Assembly (NCBI GenBank): GCA_032718475.1
Contig: JAUCBJ010008109.1
Coordinates: 1 to 64,000 of the forward strand
Length of the DNA stretch: 64,000 nucleotides
DNA from: Nemertoderma westbladi
Taxonomy: Eukaryota; Xenacoelomorpha; Nemertodermatida; Nemertodermatidae
Direction: 5' to 3'
Of this stretch, positions 35,034 through 49,730 are shown in pieces. Below the pieces are notes generated by a model. That model was given only the letters and a program-made list of their open reading frames with translations, made no database searches and was not told the DNA's origin. The position numbers were made by a program, and so were the translations under genes. Within the stretch, counting starts at the first letter, position 1. Every line of letters starts with the position of its first letter.

Positions 35034-37070
35034 TAAACAAAGGGATGGATAGACTCATAGTTACAATGGATGTTAAACAAAGGGATGGACTCACAGTTAC
35101 AATGGATGTTAAACAAAGGGATGGACTCACAGTTACAATGGATGTTAAACAAAGGGATGGATAGACTCACAGTTACAATGGATGTAAAACAAAGGGATGG
35201 ACTCACAGTTACAATGGATGTAAAACAAAGGGATGGACTCACAGTTACAATGGATGTTAAACAAAGGGATGGATAGACTCACAGTTACAATGGATGTAAA
35301 ACAAAGGGATGGACTCACAGTTACAATGGATGTAAAACAAAGGGATGGATAGACTCATAGTTACAATGGATGTAAAACAAAGGGATGGACTCACAGTTAT
35401 AATGGATGTTAAACAAAGGGATAGACTCACAGTTACAATGGATGTTAAACAAAGGGATGGACTCACAGTTACAATGGATGTTAAACAAAGGGATGGATAG
35501 ACTCATAGTTACAATGGATGTAAAACAAAGGGATGGACTCATAGTTACAATGGATGTAAAACAAAGGGATGGATAGACTCATAGTTACAATTGATGTAAA
35601 ACAAAGGGATGGACTCACAGTTACAATGGATGTTAAACAAAGGGATGGACTCACAGTTACAATGGATGTTAAACAAAGGGATAGACTCACAGTTACAATG
35701 GATGTTAAACAAAGGGATGGATAGACTCACAGTTACAATGGATGTTAAACAAAGGGATGGATAGACTCACAGTTACAATGGATGTTAAACAAAGGGATGG
35801 ATAGACTCACAGTTACAATGGATGTAAAACAAAGGGATGGATAGACTCACAGTTACAATGGATGTTAAACAAAGGGATGGACTCACAGTTACAATGGATG
35901 TTAAACAAAGGGATGGATAGACTCATAGTTACAATGGATGTAAAACAAAGGGATGGATAGACTCATAGTTACAATGGATGTAAAACAAAGGGATGGATAG
36001 ACTCATAGTTACAATGGATGTAAAACAAAGGGATGGATAGACTCATAGTTACAATGGATGTAAAACAAAGGGATGGATAGACTCACAGTTACAATGGATG
36101 TTAAACAAAGGGATGGACTCACAGTTACAATGGATGTTAAACAAAGGGATAGACTCACAGTTACAATGGATGTTAAACAAAGGGATAGACTCACAGTTAC
36201 AATGGATGTTAAACAAAGGGATGGATAGACTCACAGTTACAATGGATGTAAAACAAAGGGATGGATAGACTCATAGTTACAATGGATGTAAAACAAAGGG
36301 ATGGATAGACTCACAGTTACAATGGATGTTAAACAAAGGGATGGACTCACAGTTACAATGGATGTTAAACAAAGGGATAGACTCACAGTTACAATGGATG
36401 TTAAACAAAGGGATGGATAGACTCACAGTTACAATGGATGTAAAACAAAGGGATGGATAGACTCATAGTTACAATGGATGTAAAACAAAGGGATAGACTC
36501 ACAGTTACAATGGAGTGGATGTTAAACAAAGGGATGGACTCACAGTTATAATGGATGTTAAACAAAGGGATGGACTCACAGTTACAATGGATGTTAAACA
36601 AAGGGATGGACTCACAGTTACAATAGATTGCATGTAAAACAAAGGGATGGATAGACTCACAGTTACAATGGATGTAAAACAAAGGGATGGATAGACTCAC
36701 AGTTACAATGGATGTTAAACAAAGGGATAGACTCACAGTTACAATGGATGTTAAACAAAGGGATGGATAGACTCACAGTTACAATGGATGTAAAACAAAG
36801 GGATGGACTCACAGTTACAATGGATGTAAAACAAAGGGATGGATAGACTCACAGTTACAATGGATGTTAAACAAAGGGATAGACTCACAGTTACAATGGA
36901 TGTAAAACAAAGGGATGGATAGACTCACAGTTACAATGGATGTTAAACAAAGGGATAGACTCACAGTTACAATGGATGTTAAACAAAGGGATGGATAGAC
37001 TCACAGTTACAATGGATGTAAAACAAAGGGATGGATAGACTCATAGTTACAATGGATGTAAAACAAAGGG
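35034..37070. repeat. Satellite block A, second copy
   Basis: Second copy of 15440-17360. It carries three extra units near 36540-36620 and a private change at about 35591 (TTGATG for TGGATG). Confidence 0.85.
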
Positions 37071-37469
37071 ATGGACTCACAGTTACAATGGATGTAAAAC
37101 AAAGGGATAGACTCACAGTTACAATGGATGTTAAACAAAGGGATGGACTCACAGTTACAATGGATGTAAAACAAAGGGATAGACTCACAGTTACAATGGA
37201 GTGGATGTTAAACAAAGGGATGGACTCACAGTTACAATGGATGTAAAACAAAGGGATGGATAGACTCACAGTTACAATGGATGTTAAACAAAGGGATGGA
37301 TAGACTCACAGTTACAATGGATGTAAAACAAAGGGATGGATAGACTCACAGTTACAATGGATGTTAAACAAAGGGATGGACTCACAGTTACAATGGATGT
37401 TAAACAAAGGGATAGACTCACAGTTACAATGGAGTGGATGTTAAACAAAGGGATGGATAGACTCACAGT

Positions 37470-38990
37470 TACAATGGATGTAAAACAAAGGGATGGATAG
37501 ACTCACAGTTACAATGGATGTAAAACAAAGGGATGGATAGACTCACAGTTACAATGGATGTAAAACAAAGGGATGGATAGACTCACAGTTACAATGGATG
37601 TAAAACAAAGGGATGGATAGACTCACAGTTACAATGGATGTAAAACAAAGGGATGGATAGACTCACAGTTACAATGGATGTAAAACAAAGGGATGGATAG
37701 ACTCACAGTTACAATGGATGTTAAACAAAGGGATAGACTCACAGTTACAATGGAGTGGATGTTAAACAAAGGGATGGATAGACTCACAGTTACAATGGAT
37801 GTAAAACAAAGGGATGGATAGACTCACAGTTACAATGGAGTGGATGTTAAACAAAGGGATGGATAGACTCACAGTTACAATGGATGTAAAACAAAGGGAT
37901 GGATAGACTCACAGTTACAATGGATGTTAAACAAAGGGATAGACTCACAGTTACAATGGAGTGGATGTTAAACAAAGGGATGGATAGACTCACAGTTACA
38001 ATGGATGTAAAACAAAGGGATGGATAGACTCACAGTTACAATGGATGTAAAACAAAGGGATGGATAGACTCACAGTTACAATGGATGTAAAACAAAGGGA
38101 TAGACTCACAGTTACAATGGAGTGGATGTTAAACAAAGGGATGGATAGACTCACAGTTACAATGGATGTAAAACAAAGGGATGGATAGACTCACAGTTAC
38201 AATGGATGTAAAACAAAGGGATGGATAGACTCACAGTTACAATGGATGTAAAACAAAGGGATGGATAGACTCACAGTTACAATGGATGTAAAACAAAGGG
38301 ATGGATAGACTCACAGTTACAATGGATGTAAAACAAAGGGATAGACTCACAGTTACAATGGAGTGGATGTTAAACAAAGGGATGGATAGACTCACAGTTA
38401 CAATGGATGTAAAACAAAGGGATGGATAGACTCACAGTTACAATGGATGTAAAACAAAGGGATGGATAGACTCACAGTTACAATGGATGTAAAACAAAGG
38501 GATGGATAGACTCACAGTTACAATGGATGTAAAACAAAGGGATGGATAGACTCACAGTTACAATGGATGTAAAACAAAGGGATGGATAGACTCACAGTTA
38601 CAATGGATGTAAAACAAAGGGATGGATAGACTCACAGTTACAATGGATGTTAAACAAAGGGATAGACTCACAGTTACAATGGAGTGGATGTTAAACAAAG
38701 GGATGGATAGACTCACAGTTACAATGGATGTAAAACAAAGGGATGGATAGACTCACAGTTACAATGGATGTAAAACAAAGGGATGGATAGACTCACAGTT
38801 ACAATGGATGTAAAACAAAGGGATGGATAGACTCACAGTTACAATGGATGTAAAACAAAGGGATGGATAGACTCACAGTTACAATGGATGTTAAACAAAG
38901 GGATAGACTCACAGTTACAATGGAGTGGATGTTAAACAAAGGGATGGATAGACTCACAGTTACAATGGATGTAAAACAAAGGGATGGATA
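37470..38990. repeat. 40-bp-unit subdomain
   Basis: Runs of up to eight consecutive 40-bp units (GGATGGATAGACTC type with GTAAAAC) are separated by a constant two-unit spacer of a GGGATAG unit and an AGTGG unit. This is the purest stretch of the 40-bp form in the array. Confidence 0.8.
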
Positions 38991-41900
38991 GACTCACAGT
39001 TACAATGGATGTTAAACAAAGGGATAGACTCACAGTTACAATGGATGTTAAACAAAGGGATGGATAGACTCACAGTTACAATGGATGTAAAACAAAGGGA
39101 TGGATAGACTCATAGTTACAATGGATGTAAAACAAAGGGATGGATAGACTCACAGTTACAATGGATGTAAAACAAAGGGATGGATAGACTCACAGTTACA
39201 ATGGATGTTAAACAAAGGGATAGACTCACAGTTACAATGGATGTTAAACAAAGGGATGGATAGACTCACAGTTACAATGGATGTAAAACAAAGGGATGGA
39301 TAGACTCACAGTTACAATGGATGTTAAACAAAGGGATAGACTCACAGTTACAATGGATGTAAAACAAAGGGATGGACTCACAGTTACAATGGATGTTAAA
39401 CAAAGGGATGGACTCACAGTTACAATGGAGTGGATGTTAAACAAAGGGATGGATAGACTCACAGTTACAATGGATGTAAAACAAAGGGATGGATAGACTC
39501 ACAGTTACAATGGATGTTAAACAAAGGGATAGACTCACAGTTACAATGGATGTTAAACAAAGGGATGGATAGACTCACAGTTACAATGGATGTAAAACAA
39601 AGGGATGGATAGACTCATAGTTACAATGGATGTAAAACAAAGGGATGGATAGACTCACAGTTACAATGGATGTAAAACAAAGGGATGGATAGACTCACAG
39701 TTACAATGGATGTTAAACAAAGGGATAGACTCACAGTTACAATGGATGTTAAACAAAGGGATGGATAGACTCACAGTTACAATGGATGTAAAACAAAGGG
39801 ATGGATAGACTCACAGTTACAATGGATGTTAAACAAAGGGATAGACTCACAGTTACAATGGATGTTAAACAAAGGGATGGATAGACTCACAGTTACAATG
39901 GATGTAAAACAAAGGGATGGATAGACTCATAGTTACAATGGATGTAAAACAAAGGGATGGATAGACTCACAGTTACAATGGATGTTAAACAAAGGGATAG
40001 ACTCACAGTTACAATGGATGTTAAACAAAGGGATGGATAGACTCACAGTTACAATGGATGTAAAACAAAGGGATGGATAGACTCATAGTTACAATGGATG
40101 TAAAACAAAGGGATAGACTCACAGTTACAATGGAGTGGATGTTAAACAAAGGGATGGACTCACAGTTACAATGGATGTTAAACAAAGGGATGGATAGACT
40201 CACAGTTACAATGGATGTTAAACAAAGGGATAGACTCATAGTTACAATGGATGTTAAACAAAGGGATGGACTCACAGTTACAATAGATTGCATGTAAAAC
40301 AAAGGGATGGATAGACTCACAGTTACAATGGATGTAAAACAAAGGGATGGACTCACAGTTACAATGGATGTAAAACAAAGGGATGGATAGACTCACAGTT
40401 ACAATGGATGTTAAACAAAGGGATGGACTCACAGTTACAATAGATTGCATGTAAAACAAAGGGATGGATAGACTCACAGTTACAATGGATTGCATGTAAA
40501 ACAAAGGGATGGACTCACAGTTACAATGGATGTAAAACAAAGGGATGGATAGACTCACAGTTACAATGGATGTTAAACAAAGGGATGGACTCACAGTTAC
40601 AATAGATTGCATGTAAAACAAAGGGATGGATAGACTCACAGTTACAATGGATGTAAAACAAAGGGATGGATAGACTCACAGTTACAATGGATGTTAAACA
40701 AAGGGATAGACTCACAGTTACAATGGATGTTAAACAAAGGGATGGATAGACTCACAGTTACAATGGATGTAAAACAAAGGGATGGATAGACTCACAGTTA
40801 CAATGGATGTAAAACAAAGGGATAGACTCACAGTTACAATGGATGTTAAACAAAGGGATGGACTCACAGTTACAATGGATGTTAAACAAAGGGATGGATA
40901 GACTCACAGTTACAATGGATGTAAAACAAAGGGATGGATAGACTCACAGTTACAATGGATGTTAAACAAAGGGATAGACTCACAGTTACAATGGATGTTA
41001 AACAAAGGGATGGATAGACTCACAGTTACAATGGATGTAAAACAAAGGGATGGATAGACTCACAGTTACAATGGATGTTAAACAAAGGGATAGACTCACA
41101 GTTACAATGGATGTTAAACAAAGGGATGGACTCACAGTTACAATGGATGTTAAACAAAGGGATGGATAGACTCACAGTTACAATGGATGTAAAACAAAGG
41201 GATGGATAGACTCACAGTTACAATGGATGTAAAACAAAGGGATAGACTCACAGTTACAATGGATGTTAAACAAAGGGATGGACTCACAGTTACAATGGAT
41301 GTTAAACAAAGGGATGGATAGACTCACAGTTACAATGGATGTAAAACAAAGGGATGGATAGACTCACAGTTACAATGGATGTAAAACAAAGGGATGGATA
41401 GACTCACAGTTACAATGGATGTAAAACAAAGGGATAGACTCACAGTTACAATGGATGTTAAACAAAGGGATGGACTCACAGTTACAATGGATGTTAAACA
41501 AAGGGATGGATAGACTCACAGTTACAATGGATGTAAAACAAAGGGATGGATAGACTCACAGTTACAATGGATGTTAAACAAAGGGATAGACTCACAGTTA
41601 CAATGGATGTTAAACAAAGGGATGGATAGACTCACAGTTACAATGGATGTAAAACAAAGGGATGGATAGACTCACAGTTACAATGGATGTTAAACAAAGG
41701 GATAGACTCACAGTTACAATGGATGTTAAACAAAGGGATGGATAGACTCACAGTTACAATGGATGTTAAACAAAGGGATGGATAGACTCACAGTTACAAT
41801 GGATGTTAAACAAAGGGATAGACTCACAGTTACAATGGATGTTAAACAAAGGGATGGATAGACTCACAGTTACAATGGATGTAAAACAAAGGGATAGACT

Positions 41901-42569
41901 CACAGTTACAATGGATGTTAAACAAAGGGATAGACTCACAGTTACAATGGATGTTAAACAAAGGGATGGATAGACTCACAGTTACAATGGATGTAAAACA
42001 AAGGGATGGATAGACTCACAGTTACAATGGATGTTAAACAAAGGGATGGACTCACAGTTACAATGGATGTTAAACAAAGGGATGGACTCACAGTTACAAT
42101 GGATGTTAAACAAAGGGATGGACTCACAGTTACAATAGATTGCATGTAAAACAAAGGGATGGATAGACTCATAGTTACAATGGATGTTAAACAAAGGGAT
42201 GGATAGACTCACAGTTACAATGGATGTAAAACAAAGGGATGGACTCATAGTTACAATGGATGTAAAACAAAGGGATGGACTCACAGTTACAATGGATGTT
42301 AAACAAAGGGATGGACTCACAGTTACAATGGATGTTAAACAAAGGGATGGATAGACTCACAGTTACAATGGATGTTAAACAAAGGGATAGACTCACAGTT
42401 ACAATGGATGTTAAACAAAGGGATGGATAGACTCACAGTTACAATGGATGTAAAACAAAGGGATGGATAGACTCATAGTTACAATGGATGTAAAACAAAG
42501 GGATAGACTCACAGTTACAATGGATGTTAAACAAAGGGATAGACTCATAGTTACAATGGATGTAAAACA

Positions 42570-45420
42570 AAGGGATGGACTCACAGTTACAATAGATTGC
42601 ATGTAAAACAAAGGGATAGACTCACAGTTACAATGGATGTTAAACAAAGGGATGGACTCACAGTTACAATGGATGTAAAACAAAGGGATAGACTCACAGT
42701 TACAATAGATTGCATGTAAAACAAAGGGATAGACTCACAGTTACAATGGATGTAAAACAAAGGGATGGACTCACAGTTACAATAGATTGCATGTAAAACA
42801 AAGGGATAGACTCACAGTTACAATGGATGTTAAACAAAGGGATGGATGGACTCACAGTTACAATGGATGTAAAACAAAGGGATAGACTCACAGTTACAAT
42901 AGATTGCATGTAAAACAAAGGGATAGACTCACAGTTACAATGGATGTAAAACAAAGGGATGGACTCACAGTTACAATAGATTGCATGTAAAACAAAGGGA
43001 TAGACTCACAGTTACAATGGATGTTAAACAAAGGGATGGACTCACAGTTACAATGGATGTAAAACAAAGGGATGGATAGACTCACAGTTACAATGGATGT
43101 TAAACAAAGGGATAGACTCACAGTTACAATGGATGTAAAACAAAGGGATGGACTCACAGTTACAATAGATTGCATGTAAAACAAAGGGATAGACTCACAG
43201 TTACAATGGATGTTAAACAAAGGGATGGATAGACTCACAGTTACAATGGATGTTAAACAAAGGGATGGACTCACAGTTACAATGGATGTAAAACAAAGGG
43301 ATGGATAGACTCACAGTTACAATGGATGTTAAACAAAGGGATGGACTCACAGTTACAATGGATGTTAAACAAAGGGATGGACTCACAGTTACAATGAATG
43401 TTAAACAAAGGGATAGACTCACAGTTACAATGGATGTAAAACAAAGGGATGGACTCACAGTTACAATGGATGTAAAACAAAGGGATGGACTCACAGTTAC
43501 AATGGATGTAAAACAAAGGGATAGACTCACAGTTACAATGGATTGCATGTAAAACAAAGGGATAGACTCACAGTTACAATGGATGTAAAACAAAGGGATG
43601 GACTCACAGTTACAATGGATGTAAAACAAAGGGATAGACTCACAGTTACAATGGATGTAAAACAAAGGGATGGACTCACAGTTACAATGGATGTAAAACA
43701 AAGGGATGGACTCACAGTTACAATGGATGTAAAACAAAGGGATGGACTCACAGTTACAATGGATGTAAAACAAAGGGATGGACTCACAGTTACAATGGAT
43801 GTAAAACAAAGGGATGGACTCACAGTTACAATGGATGTAAAACAAAGGGATAGACTCACAGTTACAATAGATTGCATGTAAAACAAAGGGATAGACTCAC
43901 AGTTACAATGGATGTAAAACAAAGGGATGGACTCACAGTTACAATAGATTGCATGTAAAACAAAGGGATAGACTCACAGTTACAATGGATGTTAAACAAA
44001 GGGATGGATAGACTCACAGTTACAATGGATGTTAAACAAAGGGATGGACTCACAGTTACAATGGATGTAAAACAAAGGGATGGATAGACTCACAGTTACA
44101 ATGGATGTTAAACAAAGGGATGGACTCACAGTTACAATGGATGTAAAACAAAGGGATGGACTCACAGTTACAATGGATGTAAAACAAAGGGATGGACTCA
44201 CAGTTACAATGGATGTAAAACAAAGGGATAGACTCACAGTTACAATGGATTGCATGTAAAACAAAGGGATAGACTCACAGTTACAATGGATGTAAAACAA
44301 AGGGATGGACTCACAGTTACAATGGATGTAAAACAAAGGGATAGACTCACAGTTACAATGGATGTAAAACAAAGGGATGGACTCACAGTTACAATAGATT
44401 GCATGTAAAACAAAGGGATAGACTCACAGTTACAATGGATGTAAAACAAAGGGATGGACTCACAGTTACAATAGATTGCATGTAAAACAAAGGGATAGAC
44501 TCACAGTTACTATGGATGTAAAACAAAGGGATAGACTCACAGTTACAATGGATGTAAAACAAAGGGATAGACTCACAGTTACAATGGATGTAAAACAAAG
44601 GGATAGACTCACAGTTACAATAGATTGCATGTAAAACAAAGGGATAGACTCACAGTTACAATGGATGTAAAACAAAGGGATAGACTCACAGTTACAATGG
44701 ATGTAAAACAAAGGGATAGACTCACAGTTACAATGGATGTAAAACAAAGGGATAGACTCACAGTTACAATAGATTGCATGTAAAACAAAGGGATAGACTC
44801 ACAGTTACAATGGATGTAAAACAAAGGGATGGACTCACAGTTACAATGGATGTAAAACAAAGGGATGGACTCACAGTTACAATGGATGTAAAACAAAGGG
44901 ATGGACTCATAGTTACAATGGATGTAAAACAAAGGGATAGACTCACAGTTACAATGGATGTAAAACAAAGGGATGGACTCACAGTTACAATGGATGTAAA
45001 ACAAAGGGATGGACTCACAGTTACAATGGATGTAAAACAAAGGGATGGACTCACAGTTACAATGGATGTAAAACAAAGGGATGGACTCACAGTTACAATG
45101 GATGTAAAACAAAGGGATGGACTCACAGTTACAATGGATGTAAAACAAAGGGATGGACTCACAGTTACAATGGATGTAAAACAAAGGGATAGACTCACAG
45201 TTACAATAGATTGCATGTAAAACAAAGGGATAGACTCACAGTTACAATGGATGTAAAACAAAGGGATAGACTCACAGTTACAATGGATGTAAAACAAAGG
45301 GATGGACTCACAGTTACAATGGATGTAAAACAAAGGGATAGACTCACAGTTACAATGGATGTAAAACAAAGGGATGGACTCACAGTTACAATAGATTGCA
45401 TGTAAAACAAAGGGATAGAC
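42570..45420. repeat. ATTGCATG-rich satellite subdomain
   Basis: Units with the AGATTGCATG insertion recur every few units, often followed by a GGGATAG unit, while AGTGG units are absent until about 45470. This is another local higher-order arrangement. Confidence 0.72.
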
Positions 45421-48400
45421 TCACAGTTACAATGGATGTTAAACAAAGGGATGGATGGACTCACAGTTACAATGGAGTGGATGTTAAACAAAGGGATGGA
45501 CTCACAGTTACAATGGATGTTAAACAAAGGGATAGACTCACAGTTACAATGGATGTAAAACAAAGGGATGGACTCACAGTTACAATGGATGTAAAACAAA
45601 GGGATGGACTCACAGTTACAATGGAGTGGATGTTAAACAAAGGGATGGATAGACTCATAGTTACAATGGATGTAAAACAAAGGGATGGACTCACAGTTAC
45701 AATGGAGTGGATGTTAAACAAAGGGATGGACTCACAGTTACAATGGATGTTAAACAAAGGGATAGACTCACAGTTACAATGGATGTAAAACAAAGGGATG
45801 GACTCACAGTTACAATGGATGTTAAACAAAGGGATAGACTCACAGTTACAATGGATGTAAAACAAAGGGATGGACTCACAGTTACAATGGATGTAAAACA
45901 AAGGGATGGACTCACAGTTACAATGGATGTTAAACAAAGGGATGGACTCACAGTTACAATGGAGTGGATGTTAAACAAAGGGATGGACTCACAGTTACAA
46001 TGGAGTGGATGTTAAACAAAGGGATGGACTCACAGTTACAATGGATGTAAAACAAAGGGATGGACTCACAGTTACAATGGATGTAAAACAAAGGGATGGA
46101 CTCACAGTTACAATGGATGTTAAACAAAGGGATGGACTCACAGTTACAATGGAGTGGATGTTAAACAAAGGGATGGACTCACAGTTACAATGGAGTGGAT
46201 GTTAAACAAAGGGATGGACTCACAGTTACAATGGATGTAAAACAAAGGGATGGACTCACAGTTACAATGGAGTGGATGTTAAACAAAGGGATGGACTCAC
46301 AGTTACAATGGATGTTAAACAAAGGGATAGACTCACAGTTACAATGGATGTAAAACAAAGGGATGGACTCACAGTTACAATGGATGTAAAACAAAGGGAT
46401 GGACTCACAGTTACAATGGATGTTAAACAAAGGGATGGACTCACAGTTACAATGGATGTTAAACAAAGGGATAGACTCACAGTTACAATGGATGTAAAAC
46501 AAATGGATGGATAGACTCATAGTTACAATGGATGTAAAACAAAGGGATGGATAGACTCACAGTTACAATGGAGTGGATGTTAAACAAAGGGATGGACTCA
46601 CAGTTACAATGGATGTTAAACAAAGGGATGGACTCACAGTTACAATGGAGTGGATGTTAAACAAAGGGATGGACTCACAGTTACAATGGATGTTAAACAA
46701 AGGGATAGACTCACAGTTACAATGGATGTAAAACAAAGGGATAGACTCATAGTTACAATGGATGTTAAACAAAGGGATAGACTCACAGTTACAATGGATG
46801 TAAAACAAAGGGATGGACTCACAGTTACAATGGATGTTAAACAAAGGGATGGATGGACTCACAGTTACAATGGATGTTAAACAAAGGGATGGATAGACTC
46901 ACAGTTACAATGGAGTGGATGTTAAACAAAGGGATGGACTCACAGTTACAATGGATGTTAAACAAAGGGATGGACTCACAGTTACAATGGATGTTAAACA
47001 AAGGGATGGATGGACTCACAGTTACAATGGATGTTAAACAAAGGGATGGATAGACTCACAGTTACAATGGAGTGGATGTTAAACAAAGGGATGGACTCAC
47101 AGTTACAATGGATGTTAAACAAAGGGATGGACTCACAGTTACAATGGATGTAAAACAAAGGGATGGACTCACAGTTACAATGGAGTGGATGTTAAACAAA
47201 GGGATGGACTCACAGTTACAATGGATGTTAAACAAAGGGATAGACTCACAGTTACAATGGATGTTAAACAAAGGGATGGATGGACTCGCAGTTACAATGG
47301 ATGTTAAACAAAGGGATGGACTCACAGTTACAATGGAGTGGATGTTAAACAAAGGGATGGACTCACAGTTACAATGGATGTTAAACAAAGGGATGGACTC
47401 ATAGTTACAATGGATGTTAAACAAAGGGATGGACTCACAGTTACAATGGATGTTAAACAAAGGGATGGATAGACTCACAGTTACAATGGATGTAAAACAA
47501 AGGGATGGATAGACTCACAGTTACAATGGATGTAAAACAAAGGGATGGACTCACAGTTACAATGGATGTTAAACAAAGGGATGGACTCACAGTTACAATG
47601 GATGTTAAACAAAGGGATGGATAGACTCACAGTTACAATGGAGTGGATGTTAAACAAAGGGATGGACTCACAGTTACAATGGATGTTAAACAAAGGGATG
47701 GATAGACTCACAGTTACAATGGATGTTAAACAAAGGGATGGATAGACTCACAGTTACAATGGATGTAAAACAAAGGGATGGACTCACAGTTACAATGGAG
47801 TGGATGTTAAACAAAGGGATGGACTCACAGTTACAATGGATGTTAAACAAAGGGATGGACTCACAGTTACAATGGAGTGGATGTTAAACAAAGGGATGGA
47901 CTCACAGTTACAATGGATGTTAAACAAAGGGATGGACTCACAGTTACAATGGATTGCATGTAAAACAAAGGGATGGATAGACTCACAGTTACAATGGATG
48001 TTAAACAAAGGGATGGACTCACAGTTACAATGGATGTTAAACAAAGGGATGGATAGACTCACAGTTACAATGGATGTTAAACAAAGGGATGGATAGACTC
48101 ACAGTTACAATGGATGTAAAACAAAGGGATGGACTCACAGTTACAATGGAGTGGATGTTAAACAAAGGGATGGACTCACAGTTACAATGGATGTAAAACA
48201 AAGGGATGGACTCACAGTTACAATGGATGTAAAACAAAGGGATGGACTCACAGTTACAATGGAGTGGATGTTAAACAAAGGGATGGACTCACAGTTACAA
48301 TGGATGTTAAACAAAGGGATGGACTCACAGTTACAATGGATTGCATGTAAAACAAAGGGATGGATAGACTCACAGTTACAATGGATGTTAAACAAAGGGA

Positions 48401-49730
48401 TGGACTCACAGTTACAATGGATGTTAAACAAAGGGATGGATAGACTCACAGTTACAATGGAGTGGATGTTAAACAAAGGGATGGACTCACAGTTACAATG
48501 GATGTTAAACAAAGGGATGGACTCACAGTTACAATGGAGTGGATGTTAAACAAAGGGATGGACTCACAGTTACAATGGATGTTAAACAAAGGGATGGATA
48601 GACTCACAGTTACAATGGATGTTAAACAAAGGGATGGACTCACAGTTACAATGGATGTAAAACAAAGGGATGGACTCACAGTTACAATGGAGTGGATGTT
48701 AAACAAAGGGATGGACTCACAGTTACAATGGATGTTAAACAAAGGGATGGACTCACAGTTACAATGGATTGCATGTAAAACAAAGGGATGGATAGACTCA
48801 CAGTTACAATGGATGTTAAACAAAGGGATGGACTCACAGTTACAATGGATTGCATGTAAAACAAAGGGATGGACTCACAGTTACAATGGATGTAAAACAA
48901 AGGGATGGACTCACAGTTACAATGGATTGCATGTAAAACAAAGGGATGGACTCACAGTTACAATGGATGTTAAACAAAGGGATGGACTCACAGTTACAAT
49001 GGATTGCATGTAAAACAAAGGGATGGACTCACAGTTACAATGGATGTAAAACAAAGGGATGGACTCACAGTTACAATGGATTGCATGTAAAACAAAGGGA
49101 TGGACTCACAGTTACAATGGATTGCATGTAAAACAAAGGGATGGACTCACAGTTACAATGGATGTTAAACAAAGGGATGGACTCACAGTTACAATGGATG
49201 TTAAACAAAGGGATGGACTCACAGTTACAATGGATTGCATGTAAAACAAAGGGATGGACTCACAGTTACAATGGATGTTAAACAAAGGGATGGACTCACA
49301 GTTACAATGGAGTGGATGTTAAACAAAGGGATGGACTCACAGTTACAATGGATGTTAAACAAAGGGATGGACTCACAGTTACAATGGATGTAAAACAAAG
49401 GGATGGATAGACTCACAGTTACAATGGATGTAAAACAAAGGGATGGACTCACAGTTACAATGGAGTGGATGTTAAACAAAGGGATGGACTCACAGTTACA
49501 ATGGATGTTAAACAAAGGGATGGATAGACTCACAGTTACAATGGATGTAAAACAAAGGGATGGATAGACTCACAGTTACAATGGATGTTAAACAAAGGGA
49601 TGGATAGACTCACAGTTACAATGGATGTAAAACAAAGGGATGGACTCACAGTTACAATGGAGTGGATGTTAAACAAAGGGATGGACTCACAGTTACAATG
49701 GATGTAAAACAAAGGGATGGACTCACAGTT

